From Desemzia sp. RIT 804 (GTDB lineage Bacteria > Bacillota > Bacilli > Lactobacillales > Carnobacteriaceae): a stretch of 64,000 bases of DNA. The notes beneath the pieces are model-generated. The model made no database searches. It was not told the origin of the DNA and worked only from the letters and a program-made list of their open reading frames with translations. This document shows, piece by piece, positions 1 to 9,113 of the stretch (the stretch's first letter is position 1; every line of letters begins with the position of its first letter). Made by a program: the position numbers and the translations under genes. The stretch covers positions 434,001 to 498,000 of the forward strand of contig NZ_JAFEMV010000002.1 of NCBI RefSeq assembly GCF_016892605.1, written 5' to 3'.

Positions 1-876
1 TGTTTCTACTTTTTGTTCTGTTTTTGCTTCAGTTGTTTTAGTTTCTTCTTTAACTGTTACATTCGTTGCAACAGGTGCAGTTTCTTCTTTTGTTGAAGTC
101 TGTGTAGCCGCAACTTCCTCTTGTTTTGCTTGTTCTGCTTCTTTAGCTTTCTCAGCTGCTAATGCAGCTTGTTCTGCTTGTTCTGCTTTTTCTGCTTCTT
201 CTTTTGCAAGGCGTTCTTTTTCTTCAGCGATGCGATTTTCTTCATTGGCTCTTTCTTCGTCTAGCTTATCTAGAAGAGCTTTGTTTTCGTCCATTGTTTC
301 TTGTAAACTAGCTAATTCTGTCGCTACTGCTTCTTTTTGTTGTTTAGCCAATAATGATTGATCTTTTAACTCTGTAATTTTTGCAGCATGTTGTTCTTCA
401 AGTTTTTCTAACTCATCAGCTTCTTCTTGAGCCGATTCTACTTGATCATTTCCAGCTGATTGTAATGTAATAAGGACATATGCACGATTTAAGAAGTCTG
501 TAACATTTTCAGCTTCGATTAAACTCAATACTGTGTTTTGGTTTACTTCATTTGTTTGAATCGTTTTAAGTCTTTCTTTTGCCTGATCTAAACGTTCCGC
601 AACAACAGCTTCTTGCTCTTCTATTGCTTGCGCTGTTTCTTCAACAACTGCTTCTAGAGAAGTAATTTCTTCTTCAACTACTTCCAGTTCAGCATTCTTT
701 TTATTGACTTCTTCCAATTTACTATTGATTTGATTATCTAATAGAATCATTTCACTTTGTTTAGATTGTTGTTGTATTTTGATTTCTTCTAAAGTTGCTG
801 CTTCTCCAACTATTGGACTGAAAACTGAAATCATCATTCCAACAACTAAACAGAAACTTATGGTTCTCTTCTTCAT
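1..876 (-). CDS. Secreted coiled-coil protein, N-terminal part (runs off the window)
   Basis: The frame is open from an ATG at 876 to the window edge (292 codons, no stop), so only the N-terminal part is visible. An AGAAAGG ribosome site precedes the start. Residues 1-26 form a signal peptide: a basic MKKRT start, a hydrophobic core and an AxA-like cleavage site (VGEAAT). The rest is very rich in Glu, Lys, Gln and Ala with heptad-like spacing, predicting long coiled coils, and ends in a Thr/Glu/Lys-rich linker. This is the usual front half of PcsB/SagA-like or 3D-domain cell-wall hydrolases, whose catalytic domain follows such a linker. That domain would lie left of the window, so the enzymatic class is unknown. 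Confidence 0.8.
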   Translation of the reverse strand, partial: MKKRTISFCLVVGMMISVFSPIVGEAATLEEIKIQQQSKQSEMILLDNQINSKLEEVNKKNAELEVVEEEITSLEAVVEETAQAIEEQEAVVAERLDQAKERLKTIQTNEVNQNTVLSLIEAENVTDFLNRAYVLITLQSAGNDQVESAQEEADELEKLEEQHAAKITELKDQSLLAKQQKEAVATELASLQETMDENKALLDKLDEERANEENRIAEEKERLAKEEAEKAEQAEQAALAAEKAKEAEQAKQEEVAATQTSTKEETAPVATNVTVKEETKTTEAKTEQKVET

Positions 877-987
877 AAGACAACGCCTTTCTAATTTTGG
901 TTTATTTATCTTTCAACTTTCTGTTTCCTTAATCCTTTTACATTATAACCAATAATAACGGTAGGAACATTTCTTTCCTTTTACTTT

Positions 988-1015
988 TTGTTACAATATC
1001 AATTTATAGTATAAT
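988..1015 (+). promoter_or_regulatory. Sigma-A promoter of the deoxyribosyltransferase gene
   Basis: A TTGTTA -35 box (988-993) and a perfect TATAAT -10 box (1010-1015) are separated by 16 bp. They lie just upstream of the AGGAGG ribosome site of the gene starting at 1048. Confidence 0.6.
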
Positions 1016-1047
1016 GATTTTGTAACATTCTATTAGGAGGAACTATT

Positions 1048-1527
1048 ATGACAAAAAAAATCTATTACGCTAGTCCGCTTTTTTCAGAAATGGAATACTC
1101 ATACAATGAATTTCTAGTCAATAAAATCCGAGAACAATATCCAGATATTGAGATCTATTCTCCCCAAGAACAAGGTGACATCAACGATAAAAATACTTAT
1201 GCAGATTCTATTGCTATTGCCAAATACGATACAGATGCTTTGCTTGCCAGCGATCTTGTAGTAGCCGTTTTAGATGGAGCTTCTATTGACGTAGGCGTAG
1301 CTTCTGAAATTGGAGTAGCTTACCAAGCTGGTATTCCTATTATTGGATTATATAGTGATTCTCGTCAACAAGGGGCAACCAACAAGCAGAAACTTGATGC
1401 CTTGCAACAACCGGCAGAGTCGCAATTTGCTTACATCAATTTGTATACAGTTGGTCTGATAAAAATGAATGGCGCTATCTTTACAAACTCTGCTGACTTA
1501 ATCCGTAGTATTCAGTCATATTTGTAA
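1048..1527 (+). CDS. Nucleoside 2-deoxyribosyltransferase
   Basis: The 159-residue protein has the length and signature of the nucleoside deoxyribosyltransferase family (NDT). These cytosolic salvage enzymes move the deoxyribose between purine and pyrimidine bases. The N-terminal KIYYASPLFS strand-loop, the AVLDGASIDVG segment (Asp near residue 76) and the ASEIGVAY motif with the candidate nucleophile Glu87 are all present. An AGGAGG box sits 6 nt before the ATG and a good promoter lies directly upstream. The gene is followed by a terminator-like hairpin that overlaps the ppx start, so it looks monocistronic. Whether it prefers purines only (type I) or also pyrimidines (type II) cannot be read from the sequence. 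Confidence 0.9.
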   Translation: MTKKIYYASPLFSEMEYSYNEFLVNKIREQYPDIEIYSPQEQGDINDKNTYADSIAIAKYDTDALLASDLVVAVLDGASIDVGVASEIGVAYQAGIPIIGLYSDSRQQGATNKQKLDALQQPAESQFAYINLYTVGLIKMNGAIFTNSADLIRSIQSYL

Positions 1528-1602
1528 CACTACCGACATTTTTCTAATCATTTTCTTTCTCCAACCTCACTAATTCAATAGCATCGTTAATTTTAGACAA
1601 AG

Positions 1603-1662
1603 AAACCTCATTCAAGTAAGATAAACTTATACTAAGTTTTCTTATAGAAATGAGGTTTTTTT
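1603..1662 (+). terminator. Terminator-like hairpin overlapping the ppx ribosome-binding site
   Basis: AAACCTCATT (1603-1612) pairs with AATGAGGTTT (1649-1658). Inside, TAAGA (1617-1621) pairs with TCTTA (1640-1644) and AAACTTA (1623-1629) with TAAGTTT (1633-1639), leaving a 3-nt loop. A T7 tract (1656-1662) runs directly into the ppx ATG at 1663. The shape is that of an intrinsic terminator for the upstream gene, but the TGAGG in the downstream arm (1651-1655) is also the ppx ribosome-binding site. A weak internal promoter (TTAGAC 1593-1598, TAAGAT 1617-1622) would give a transcript lacking the upstream arm. Confidence 0.7.
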
Positions 1663-3207
1663 ATGTCAAACGAAAGAATTGGATTAATCGATATTGGTTC
1701 CAACACGGTTCGTTTAGTTATTTTTGAAACAGATGCTTATTACAATATTAAGGAGTTACAGAATATTAAAACTCCTGCTCGTTTGTATCTCTATCTTTCA
1801 GAAGATAAAGTTTTGAGTCAAGAAGGTATTGATAAATTAACGGAAATCATGCTCAGTTTTAAAAAAGTAGCTGTTCAGTACGAAGTAGATACCTTAATGC
1901 CTGTTGCAACAGCGGCTATTCGTCAATCCAAAAATCAACAAAAAATCTTAGACCATGTAAAAGAAAAAACCGGGATCAAAATCACTTTATTAGCAGAAGA
2001 ACAAGAAGCTTACTATGGAAACTATGCTGTTCTGCATTCTATTAATTCCAAAAGCGGGATTACCATAGATATTGGTGGTGGGAGTACAGAGATCACTTAC
2101 TTCGAAAACAAAAAATTGCTGCATTCTACTAGTTTCCCTTTTGGAGTTGTTACGTTAAAAGAACTTTTCTTTGAGGGGAAAGATCATAATGACCGCAAAG
2201 CAGTCAAAAACGCTAAGAAATTTATCTTGGATCAATTCCGCTCACTGCCTTGGATTCAAGACAAAGAAGTTCCTGTTATAGCTATTGGAGGTAGTGCGCG
2301 AAATATTGCTAATATCCATCAGCGTATGATTGAATACCCCATCGCTGGAGTTCATGCTTATCAAATGACGAGATCAGATCTGGAAGATACTCTGAACACA
2401 TTAGAAAAACTGGACACTGATGAACTGAATAATTTAGACGGATTAAGCCGTGATCGTACTGATATTATTTTACCGGCAAACTTAGTGTTTAATGCTATAT
2501 ACGATACAGTAGCTGCCTCCGCCTTTATTTTCAGTAACAAAGGGCTTCGTGAAGGTGTCGTAATGGAATACTTGAATATCCATCACAATAACCCGTTTAG
2601 TCTGACTGAAATACGGCAACAAACGGTTGGTCGTACTGCACGCTTATATGACATTCATCCGATGGTAGCTAGACAACGAGTCTCGATCGTGGACAAATTA
2701 TTCTCTGTCCTAGAAAAAGAAGGAATTCTTGAAGCAAACGATTATTGGAAGATGTATTTGCGCTCTGGTGCTTACCTTTACTACCTAGGAAGTTATATCG
2801 ACAATGATGCTCAATCGCAAAATACTTTCTACATTATTTCAAATAGTAATCTACCTGGTTTGAATCATAAAGAACGAGTCATTTTAGCTCTATTAGCCAG
2901 TTTCAAAAATAAATCGCTATTGAAACAATACACTAAAGAAATGTCGAATTGGTTTGATAAAGACGAAATGAATATGATCCAATATTTAGGCGGCATCATT
3001 AAATTTAGTGAGGCTTTGAATGATTCTCATGTGAATGTGGTCAAAGATATCTCGTTAAAAAAAATAGACTCGGACAATTATACTCTCCATATCGCGAATC
3101 AAGGCGATATTCTGACGGAGGAATACCGTACAAATAGACAAAAAAAACATTTGGAACGCATATTAGATGCAAATCTTAATATTAAATTTACCGATTCTAC
3201 ACAATAG
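1663..3207 (+). CDS. ppx: Exopolyphosphatase, Ppx/GppA family
   Basis: The 514-residue protein belongs to the ASKHA-fold Ppx/GppA family, which hydrolyses terminal phosphates of polyphosphate (or pppGpp) in the cytosol. The phosphate-1 motif LIDIGSNTVRLVIF is at the N-terminus, ATAAIRQS follows near residue 85, the phosphate-2 motif DIGGGSTEITYF lies near 136-148, and IAIGGSARNIA near 205. The C-terminal ~200 residues are helical, as in long-form Ppx. The start uses a TGAGG box 7 nt upstream that lies inside a hairpin. It is followed 49 bp downstream by ppk, forming a polyphosphate synthesis/degradation operon. Guanosine pentaphosphatase activity is an alternative role for this family. Confidence 0.93.
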   Translation: MSNERIGLIDIGSNTVRLVIFETDAYYNIKELQNIKTPARLYLYLSEDKVLSQEGIDKLTEIMLSFKKVAVQYEVDTLMPVATAAIRQSKNQQKILDHVKEKTGIKITLLAEEQEAYYGNYAVLHSINSKSGITIDIGGGSTEITYFENKKLLHSTSFPFGVVTLKELFFEGKDHNDRKAVKNAKKFILDQFRSLPWIQDKEVPVIAIGGSARNIANIHQRMIEYPIAGVHAYQMTRSDLEDTLNTLEKLDTDELNNLDGLSRDRTDIILPANLVFNAIYDTVAASAFIFSNKGLREGVVMEYLNIHHNNPFSLTEIRQQTVGRTARLYDIHPMVARQRVSIVDKLFSVLEKEGILEANDYWKMYLRSGAYLYYLGSYIDNDAQSQNTFYIISNSNLPGLNHKERVILALLASFKNKSLLKQYTKEMSNWFDKDEMNMIQYLGGIIKFSEALNDSHVNVVKDISLKKIDSDNYTLHIANQGDILTEEYRTNRQKKHLERILDANLNIKFTDSTQ

Positions 3208-3256
3208 ATTAGTATAACTAAACTAATGGAATTAAATTGAGTGGGGTGAATTTGTA

Positions 3257-5350
3257 ATGAAAGAACAGGACTATTCTAATCCTAATTTTTATCAAAATAG
3301 AGAATTGAGTTGGTTGGATTTTAATCAACGGGTCATTTCTGAAGCAGAACTGGATATTAATCCCTTGCTGGAGAAACTGAACTTTTTAGGGATTGGCAGC
3401 TCCAATTTAGATGAATTTTTTATGGTTCGAGTTGCTGGACTGCAAGATCAAGTAAAACTGCATTACAATCAGCCGCCAGACAGCAAAACTCATTTATCCC
3501 CTAAAGAACAATTGGAAGCAATTTCGCTTAAAAATCGTTTCAACGTAACTTATCAATACAGTCTTTACAAAAAAGTTATTAAAAAACTAGAAGACCAATC
3601 GGTTTACTTTAAAGCTATCAAAGAGTTGTCCAAGAAAGAGTTCAAAGCAGCAAAAAAAGTTTTTTCTGAAATCATTTTCCCTACTCTTACACCGCTTGGT
3701 ATTGATGCTTACCGTCCTTATCCTAATTTGAACAACAAATTAGTCAATATTTTTGTCCATTTAGAAAAAGAAGGTGTTTCAAGAGTAGCTATCGTCCCTT
3801 TGCCTGCTTTGGCAGACCGCTTTGTTCCAATCAAGATGAATGATCATACGACCATTGTTTATGCTGAAGACTTAATTGCTCATTTTATGAGTGACTTATT
3901 TAAAGGGTACCAGATCAAGAGTACTTTTAATTTCCGTATTACTCGCAATGCGGATCTGGAGCTCCATGAGCAAGGGGCCGAAGACCTGTTAGTGGTTATT
4001 GAAGATTATTTAAAACAGCGTAAAAACGGCATGGCTGTGCGTTTAGAAGTGGACATTCGAAATCCTCATCCTTCGATTGATGAAGACATCTATCACTTAA
4101 CGCTTGCCTTAGAAATCGAGGAGCAAGATGTGTACCGTATTAACGGTCCTCTAGATTTGACTGTTTTAGGTTCCATTTCGAAATACCTTTCAAAAGCTCT
4201 GCCGAATCTAGTCTTTAACTCGTTCTCTCCCGTCTATCCTAGAGAATTAGTTGAGAAGAATATCTACGATGTGGCTGATCAACAAGATCTCTTTTTCCAC
4301 CATCCTTATGATTCATTTGACCCCATTGTCAAGTTTATCCAAGAAGCGGCTACTGACCCTCTTGTACTAGCAATTAAACAAACTCTTTATCGAGTGAGCA
4401 GTGATTCGCCTATCGTCAATGCTTTGAAACTTGCTTCAGAAAATGGTAAGCAAGTCACTGTGCTGGTTGAATTGAAAGCTCGATTTGATGAAGAACGGAA
4501 TGTTCAGTGGGCAAAAGAACTGGAAGAAGCAGGTTGTCATGTCATTTATGGTATGACTGATTTGAAGACGCACAGTAAAATCACCATGGTTGTGAAAAAA
4601 AATAAAAATAAAGTCGCTCGCTATGTTCATTTGGGCACCGGCAACTACAATGATTCTACAGCCAAATTGTATACAGACATGGGGATTATTACCACTAACA
4701 AAAAAATCGGGGAAGACGCCACTAACTTCTTTAACTATTTAAGCGGCTATTCAGATCAGCCTGTCTATAATTACTTGTCCGTCTCTCCATTTGATATCCG
4801 CGATTCTTACATTGAAGACATTGAAGAAGAGATAGCATTCCACCAGCAACACGGGAATGGACACATTATTGCTAAAATGAACTCTTTAACGGATAAAGTC
4901 GTCATCGACAAGCTTTACAGCGCCAGTCAAGCTGGGGTAAAAGTAGATTTGATCATTCGAGGAATCTGCTGCTTAAGAGCACAAGTGCCTGGTCTAAGCG
5001 AGAATATACGAGTCATAAGTATTGTAGGCCGTTTTTTGGAGCACAGTAGAATTTATTACTTCCATCATAACGGGGAAAAGAAATTGTATCTTTCTTCAGC
5101 TGATATGATGACCAGAAACATGGTGAAACGCGTTGAGATCGAGTTTCCAATCTTAGACACTTCCATCAAAGAGACTATTTTATCGATATTAGATATTTAT
5201 CTAAAAGACAATGTCAAAGCCCGACAACAAATGGCAGACGGTACTTATCATATGGTCCAAAACGATCAGGCCAAAGTAGACAGCCAGCAAATTTTTATGG
5301 AGATGGCTAATGCAGAAAAAAGAACAATCGAGCACCCTGAAGAATTTTAA
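3257..5350 (+). CDS. ppk: Polyphosphate kinase 1
   Basis: The 697-residue protein matches the full length of PPK1, which reversibly transfers the ATP gamma-phosphate to polyphosphate. It shows NRELSWLDFNQRV and SSNLDEFFMVRVAG at the N-terminus, the LVELKARFDEERN loop, THSKIT with His439 (the equivalent of the autophosphorylated His435 in E. coli), YVHLGTGNYN, IRGICCLR and EHSRIYYF with His596. All key catalytic motifs are intact. A GGGGTG ribosome site precedes the ATG. It is the distal gene of the ppx-ppk unit, which ends at a hairpin terminator near 5601-5648. A polyphosphate-binding CHAD-domain protein is encoded 22 kb away in the same window. Confidence 0.96.
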   Translation: MKEQDYSNPNFYQNRELSWLDFNQRVISEAELDINPLLEKLNFLGIGSSNLDEFFMVRVAGLQDQVKLHYNQPPDSKTHLSPKEQLEAISLKNRFNVTYQYSLYKKVIKKLEDQSVYFKAIKELSKKEFKAAKKVFSEIIFPTLTPLGIDAYRPYPNLNNKLVNIFVHLEKEGVSRVAIVPLPALADRFVPIKMNDHTTIVYAEDLIAHFMSDLFKGYQIKSTFNFRITRNADLELHEQGAEDLLVVIEDYLKQRKNGMAVRLEVDIRNPHPSIDEDIYHLTLALEIEEQDVYRINGPLDLTVLGSISKYLSKALPNLVFNSFSPVYPRELVEKNIYDVADQQDLFFHHPYDSFDPIVKFIQEAATDPLVLAIKQTLYRVSSDSPIVNALKLASENGKQVTVLVELKARFDEERNVQWAKELEEAGCHVIYGMTDLKTHSKITMVVKKNKNKVARYVHLGTGNYNDSTAKLYTDMGIITTNKKIGEDATNFFNYLSGYSDQPVYNYLSVSPFDIRDSYIEDIEEEIAFHQQHGNGHIIAKMNSLTDKVVIDKLYSASQAGVKVDLIIRGICCLRAQVPGLSENIRVISIVGRFLEHSRIYYFHHNGEKKLYLSSADMMTRNMVKRVEIEFPILDTSIKETILSILDIYLKDNVKARQQMADGTYHMVQNDQAKVDSQQIFMEMANAEKRTIEHPEEF

Positions 5351-5394
5351 AATTATAGTAACAGGTCGGTAAAAAGCGATATTCCTGGATTTTT

Positions 5395-5445
5395 TTGAAC
5401 GCTCAGAACAGAACGCCGCTAGCAAATAAAAGAACAGTAATTTTT
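5395..5445. repeat. Dispersed intergenic motif, copy 1
   Basis: The stretch containing TCAGAACAGAACGC, GCTAG and AATAAA recurs with few changes at about 26044-26090, also in a gap downstream of a plus-strand gene. The rest of the 5351-5669 gap holds a small GTCTC/GAGAC hairpin near 5521-5536 and a terminator. I see no gene in it. Confidence 0.5.
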
Positions 5446-5600
5446 AATCATGTGGTGAGTTAGGATTTGTGTTCCTTTTTTGTTAGGAGCTTTCGATAAA
5501 CGGACACAATTATTTTTTGCGTCTCGTTTTGGAGACCCAACTCTATTTAATGGAACGCAAATGCCTATTATTCAAATGAAAACTAGTCTAATTTACAATA

Positions 5601-5648
5601 AAATCCAATTCTACTTTTGATTTCTCACTAGTAGAATTGGATTTTTTT
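5601..5648. terminator. Bidirectional terminator between ppk and the MerR-type gene
   Basis: AAATCCAATTCTAC (5601-5614) pairs perfectly with GTAGAATTGGATTT (5631-5644). A T7 tract follows on the plus strand and a shorter U-rich run on the minus strand, so it can serve both convergent units. Confidence 0.85.
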
Positions 5649-5669
5649 CTTCCTATATTAAAATAACTT

Positions 5670-6428
5670 TTATTTGATGTAATTGAAAACAGCATCTCGT
5701 AAAAATTCAGCTGCTCCCTCTCCTGCTGGTTCATCATAGTATTTCGTAAATCTTGGATCATCCACATACATTTGTGCCAAACCTTTATGAGCTTCTTTTG
5801 AATAAGTCGGCCATGTAAAGGTCAGCCACTCTTTGTGCAGCGCAGCAACTTTTAAAGCTTCCTCACTGTTTGAGTTTTTTGTTTGCATAGCTGTTTTTAA
5901 GTCTTCCAAGATTTGAGCAGCTAGTTGTTGCATGTGCTCGTATTCTTCTTTGCTCAAACTTGCAAATTTTTTATTTGATTTCTCAACTGTTTCAGTTCCA
6001 TATTTTTCACGAACTTCTTCACCGTACTGTGTTTCATTTTTCTCAATGAGCTCTTTTTTAAAGCCTTCAAACTTTTCTTTATCTGACATCTTGATCTCTC
6101 CTCTCTTATTAGCTAATGTTTTATCAATCGTAGTCAGCAGTTGATCTAGTTGTATTTTTTTGGCCAACAGCCGTTGTCGATGTTCCACTAAAGCTGTTTC
6201 GCTATCGAAGTGAACATCATCCAAGATCTGTTTGATCTCTTCTAACGGCATATCTAAATTGCGGTAAAACAATATTTGCTGCAGCTTTTCGACTTCTTGT
6301 TCACCGTATATACGGTAGCCGTTAGAACTTTTTCGTTTAGGAGACAGCAACCCGATCTCGTCATAATAATGTAGGGTACGCTTACTCACACTAGCGATGC
6401 GGCTTAAAGTATTTACAGTATATTCCAT
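5670..6428 (-). CDS. MerR-family regulator with TipAS-type effector domain
   Basis: The 252-residue protein has an N-terminal MerR winged helix (NTLSRIASVSKRTLHYYDEI, then YRIYGEQEVEKLQQI), a dimerisation helix, and a C-terminal all-helical TipAS domain (about residues 135-252, including EEYEHMQQ and HKEWLTFTWPTY). This is the architecture of Mta and TipAL, which sense drugs or peptides and activate multidrug genes by untwisting the promoter. I use the ATG at 6428 because GGAGGA lies 6 nt upstream; a TTG one codon earlier would sit too close. Its own promoter has the 19-bp spacer and dyad typical of MerR autoregulation. No efflux gene is adjacent, so the target may be the gene itself plus distant loci. 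Confidence 0.88.
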   Translation of the reverse strand: MEYTVNTLSRIASVSKRTLHYYDEIGLLSPKRKSSNGYRIYGEQEVEKLQQILFYRNLDMPLEEIKQILDDVHFDSETALVEHRQRLLAKKIQLDQLLTTIDKTLANKRGEIKMSDKEKFEGFKKELIEKNETQYGEEVREKYGTETVEKSNKKFASLSKEEYEHMQQLAAQILEDLKTAMQTKNSNSEEALKVAALHKEWLTFTWPTYSKEAHKGLAQMYVDDPRFTKYYDEPAGEGAAEFLRDAVFNYIK

Positions 6429-6463
6429 CAATATTCCTCCTCTTCTCTCTTTGACTTAACTTG

Positions 6464-6494
6464 ATTGTAAACCTTGACGTTGCGTGAAGGTCAA
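6464..6494 (-). promoter_or_regulatory. MerR-type promoter/operator with 19-bp spacer
   Basis: On the minus strand TTGACC (6494-6489) and TACAAT (6469-6464) are separated by exactly 19 bp, longer than the normal 17 bp and diagnostic of MerR-activated promoters. The spacer carries the dyad ACCTTnACGnnnCGTnAAGGT (6471-6491), the likely binding site of the regulator encoded downstream. Confidence 0.8.
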
Positions 6495-6514
6495 GTCCTT
6501 TGAAAAATAAATAC

Positions 6515-6546
6515 AAAAAAATTCTGCAAGATTTTCATCGCAGAAT
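6515..6546 (-). terminator. Terminator of brnQ
   Basis: ATTCTGC (6521-6527) pairs with GCAGAAT (6540-6546). On the minus strand the stem is followed by U6 (6520-6515), just after the brnQ stop. Confidence 0.7.
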
Positions 6547-6559
6547 CTTCTTTTATTTA

Positions 6560-7924
6560 CTAGTTACGTTTATTGAGCGGTTTGGTAAACAAACTTAAGG
6601 CCCAACCAACTAAAAATCCAATCAAAGATGGGATAAGCCAACCAAGGCCGACTTCAAATAATGGCAAGTTATCATTTAGAAAAGTTAAGCTACCTTGTAC
6701 CCAATTAAGGTCACTGATAAAAGCAGGTGCTGCTTTTAAAAAGTCAGCGATACTTACAGGCAAAGTAAACAGTGTTGCACATACATAAACGATTTGGCGG
6801 TGTTTAAATAATGGTGAAAAAATAGCCAATAAAATCAACGTAATCGCCAGAGGATACAAGAACATCAATACAGGTAAGGAATAGGCAATGATACTAGTCA
6901 ATCCAACATTTGCCACCACACCTGAAATAATACTCAATAGAACAACGTATCCTTTATAGCTTAGCAATTGAGGAAACAACTCATAAAACGTTTCTGATCC
7001 AGCAGTAATGAGTCCTATCGCTGTTTTTAAACATGCCACGGTCACAATGATCGCCAATAACAAACTACCGAATGTACCAAAATAGTAGTTGGAAATTTGA
7101 GCTAAAGCAATTCCGCCATTTTCTGAAACAGGAAATTGACCTACACTCATAGTCCCCAAATAAGCCAAGCTGGCATAGATGATCCCCATTAACGTAACAC
7201 TTAGCAGACCAGATTTAACAGTATCCATAGCGATCTGAGATGGTTTTGTTACTCCAAAACCTTTAATCGTTTGGATCACAATAACTCCGAACGCCAATGA
7301 AGCTAGAGCATCCATCGTATTGTATCCTTCTAAAAATCCGTTTACAAAAGGTGTTGCAGTATACGTTTCTAGAACTGGAATCTCATTGATATTGCCTAGT
7401 GGTTTGAAAAAAGCTGTTACAATCAAAATACCCAGGAATATCAAAAAGAGCGGGTTTAGTACTTTTCCAACATAATCTAAAATTTTTGCGGGCTTCAGTG
7501 ACAACACCAAAGCTGTTCCAAAAAATAAAATAGTAAATAAAGCTAAAGCAAATGTTTGGTATCCTTCTGCAATATACGGCGCAAACCCAACTTCAAATGA
7601 TGTTGTTGCCAAACGCGGTGTCGCAAAAAAGGGGCCGATCGTTAAATAAAGAGCGACTGTCATAAAATACGCGTATAAAGGATGGACACGGCTGGCTAAG
7701 TCAAATAAACTATCGCTATTCGTTATCCCCATGGCTACAATACCTAGAAAAGGCAACCCGATCCCTGTAATTAAAAAACCAATAATAGCTGAATGCACGT
7801 TAGAACCTGCAAGTTGCCCCATATGAACGGGAAAAATCAAATTTCCAGCTCCAAAAAAAAGTCCAAACAACATTGAACCTATTGTTAAATAAGAAGCTGT
7901 TGTTAATTTAGTTTCATTTTTCAT
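6560..7924 (-). CDS. brnQ: Branched-chain amino acid transport protein (LIVCS family)
   Basis: The 454-residue protein is very hydrophobic, with about twelve predicted membrane segments. It carries family hallmarks: the N-terminal SMLFGLFFGAGNLIFPVHMGQ segment, GIGLPFLGIVAMG, and the FGVIVIQTIKGFG region. BrnQ proteins import Leu, Ile and Val with Na+ or H+. The length matches the family. A GAGGGGAG ribosome site precedes the ATG. It stands alone, divergent from a LacI-type gene, and ends at a terminator. A poor CodY-like match (8021-8035, about five mismatches) lies upstream; CodY control is common for brnQ but is not demonstrated here. Confidence 0.95.
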   Translation of the reverse strand: MKNETKLTTASYLTIGSMLFGLFFGAGNLIFPVHMGQLAGSNVHSAIIGFLITGIGLPFLGIVAMGITNSDSLFDLASRVHPLYAYFMTVALYLTIGPFFATPRLATTSFEVGFAPYIAEGYQTFALALFTILFFGTALVLSLKPAKILDYVGKVLNPLFLIFLGILIVTAFFKPLGNINEIPVLETYTATPFVNGFLEGYNTMDALASLAFGVIVIQTIKGFGVTKPSQIAMDTVKSGLLSVTLMGIIYASLAYLGTMSVGQFPVSENGGIALAQISNYYFGTFGSLLLAIIVTVACLKTAIGLITAGSETFYELFPQLLSYKGYVVLLSIISGVVANVGLTSIIAYSLPVLMFLYPLAITLILLAIFSPLFKHRQIVYVCATLFTLPVSIADFLKAAPAFISDLNWVQGSLTFLNDNLPLFEVGLGWLIPSLIGFLVGWALSLFTKPLNKRN

Positions 7925-8129
7925 TTTTTTCTCCCCTCAATCTTGTTCTCTCCATTTGGATTAGACCTATAATAACTTTTTTTTAGCTTTGGGACAACAC
8001 ATCTTTTTCTGTAAGGGATAACAATTCTGAATTTTCTATCTATTTCTTTTTATTCTTACTTTGTTATACTAATAGTGAAGAGCTTTTGCACCATTTATCA
8101 CATGATAAGCGAAAGGAAACGAACCGAAT

Positions 8130-9113
8130 ATGACAAACATTCAAGATATTGCTCATTTAGCGAAAGTATCCTCTGCAACGGTATCAAGAGTGATCAATAA
8201 AAATGGCTATGTCAGTAAAGAAACGAAAAGAGTCGTTGATCAAGCTATCAAAGAATTGGATTACGTTCCAAACAGCCAAGCGGTCTCTTTGAAAAAAGGA
8301 TCAACGAAAACCATCGGCATTGTATCGACAGATTTCTTTGATACAGCTACTTTTTTATTGCGAAGCTTTACGTTAGAAGCTCAAAAAGAAGGATACTCAG
8401 TCACTATTTTTATTACTAGTAAAGATAAACAAAAAGAATTAGATGCTTTAGAGATGTTGAAACGCAAGCAATTAGATGGTATTTTTTTACTTTACCGCAC
8501 AAATGATTGGGACATTATTGAACCGTATGAAAAATACGGACCCATTGTGACCTTAAACCGTGTGGACTCTGCAGTCATCCCTTCCGTTTACATAGATCAA
8601 TATCAAGGTTATTTATTAGGATTAGAGCATTTACATCAAACTGGATGCCGCAAAATCATTAACTTGTACAGCAACGAATTTGGATTGAACACTCAAACCC
8701 GAATGGCTGTCTTTGAAGAATTCATTCATAAATACCATTTAGAGTCCCATGATCCTAAATTGTTCATCAATTTGGCGGGCTCAAAAGATGGCGCTAAAGC
8801 TGCTCGGTGGTTTGATCAACAAACAGAAAAGCCCGATGCGTTTATGTGTGCCTCTGATTCTGTGGCTGCTGGTTTTGTAGCTGAGGCCATGCATTTAGGA
8901 TATGTTGCAGGAAAAGACTATTCGATCATCGGCTTTGACAATATTTTCTTATCTGAAATGCTGGATATCACAACCATTGATTATCCAGTCGATTTACAGG
9001 CTGTGAATGCCTTTCGATTGATTTACCAAAGACTGATAAAAAAAGACCAACCCCTTCAACCACTTGACTTTAAATTGATTCAAAGGGGCTCTACAAAATC
9101 TTTATCTCACTAA
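8130..9113 (+). CDS. LacI/GalR-family transcriptional regulator
   Basis: The 327-residue protein starts with a canonical LacI helix-turn-helix and hinge (IQDIAHLAKVSSATVSRVIN, then LDYVPNSQAVSL), followed by a periplasmic-binding-protein-like effector domain (TIGIVSTDFFD at ~62, CASDSVAAGF at ~247, IIGFDNIFLSEM near ~275). It most resembles sugar-responsive members. No transporter or glycoside enzyme is adjacent, so ligand and regulon are unknown; the divergent neighbour is brnQ. The final codons (…KSLSH, stop) lie in the first copy of a 38-bp tandem duplication. Ribosome site AAGGAAA. Confidence 0.9.
   Translation: MTNIQDIAHLAKVSSATVSRVINKNGYVSKETKRVVDQAIKELDYVPNSQAVSLKKGSTKTIGIVSTDFFDTATFLLRSFTLEAQKEGYSVTIFITSKDKQKELDALEMLKRKQLDGIFLLYRTNDWDIIEPYEKYGPIVTLNRVDSAVIPSVYIDQYQGYLLGLEHLHQTGCRKIINLYSNEFGLNTQTRMAVFEEFIHKYHLESHDPKLFINLAGSKDGAKAARWFDQQTEKPDAFMCASDSVAAGFVAEAMHLGYVAGKDYSIIGFDNIFLSEMLDITTIDYPVDLQAVNAFRLIYQRLIKKDQPLQPLDFKLIQRGSTKSLSH

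Noticed and set aside
8021-8035. CodY box upstream of brnQ
   Set aside because: About five of fifteen positions mismatch the consensus; too weak to annotate as a site.
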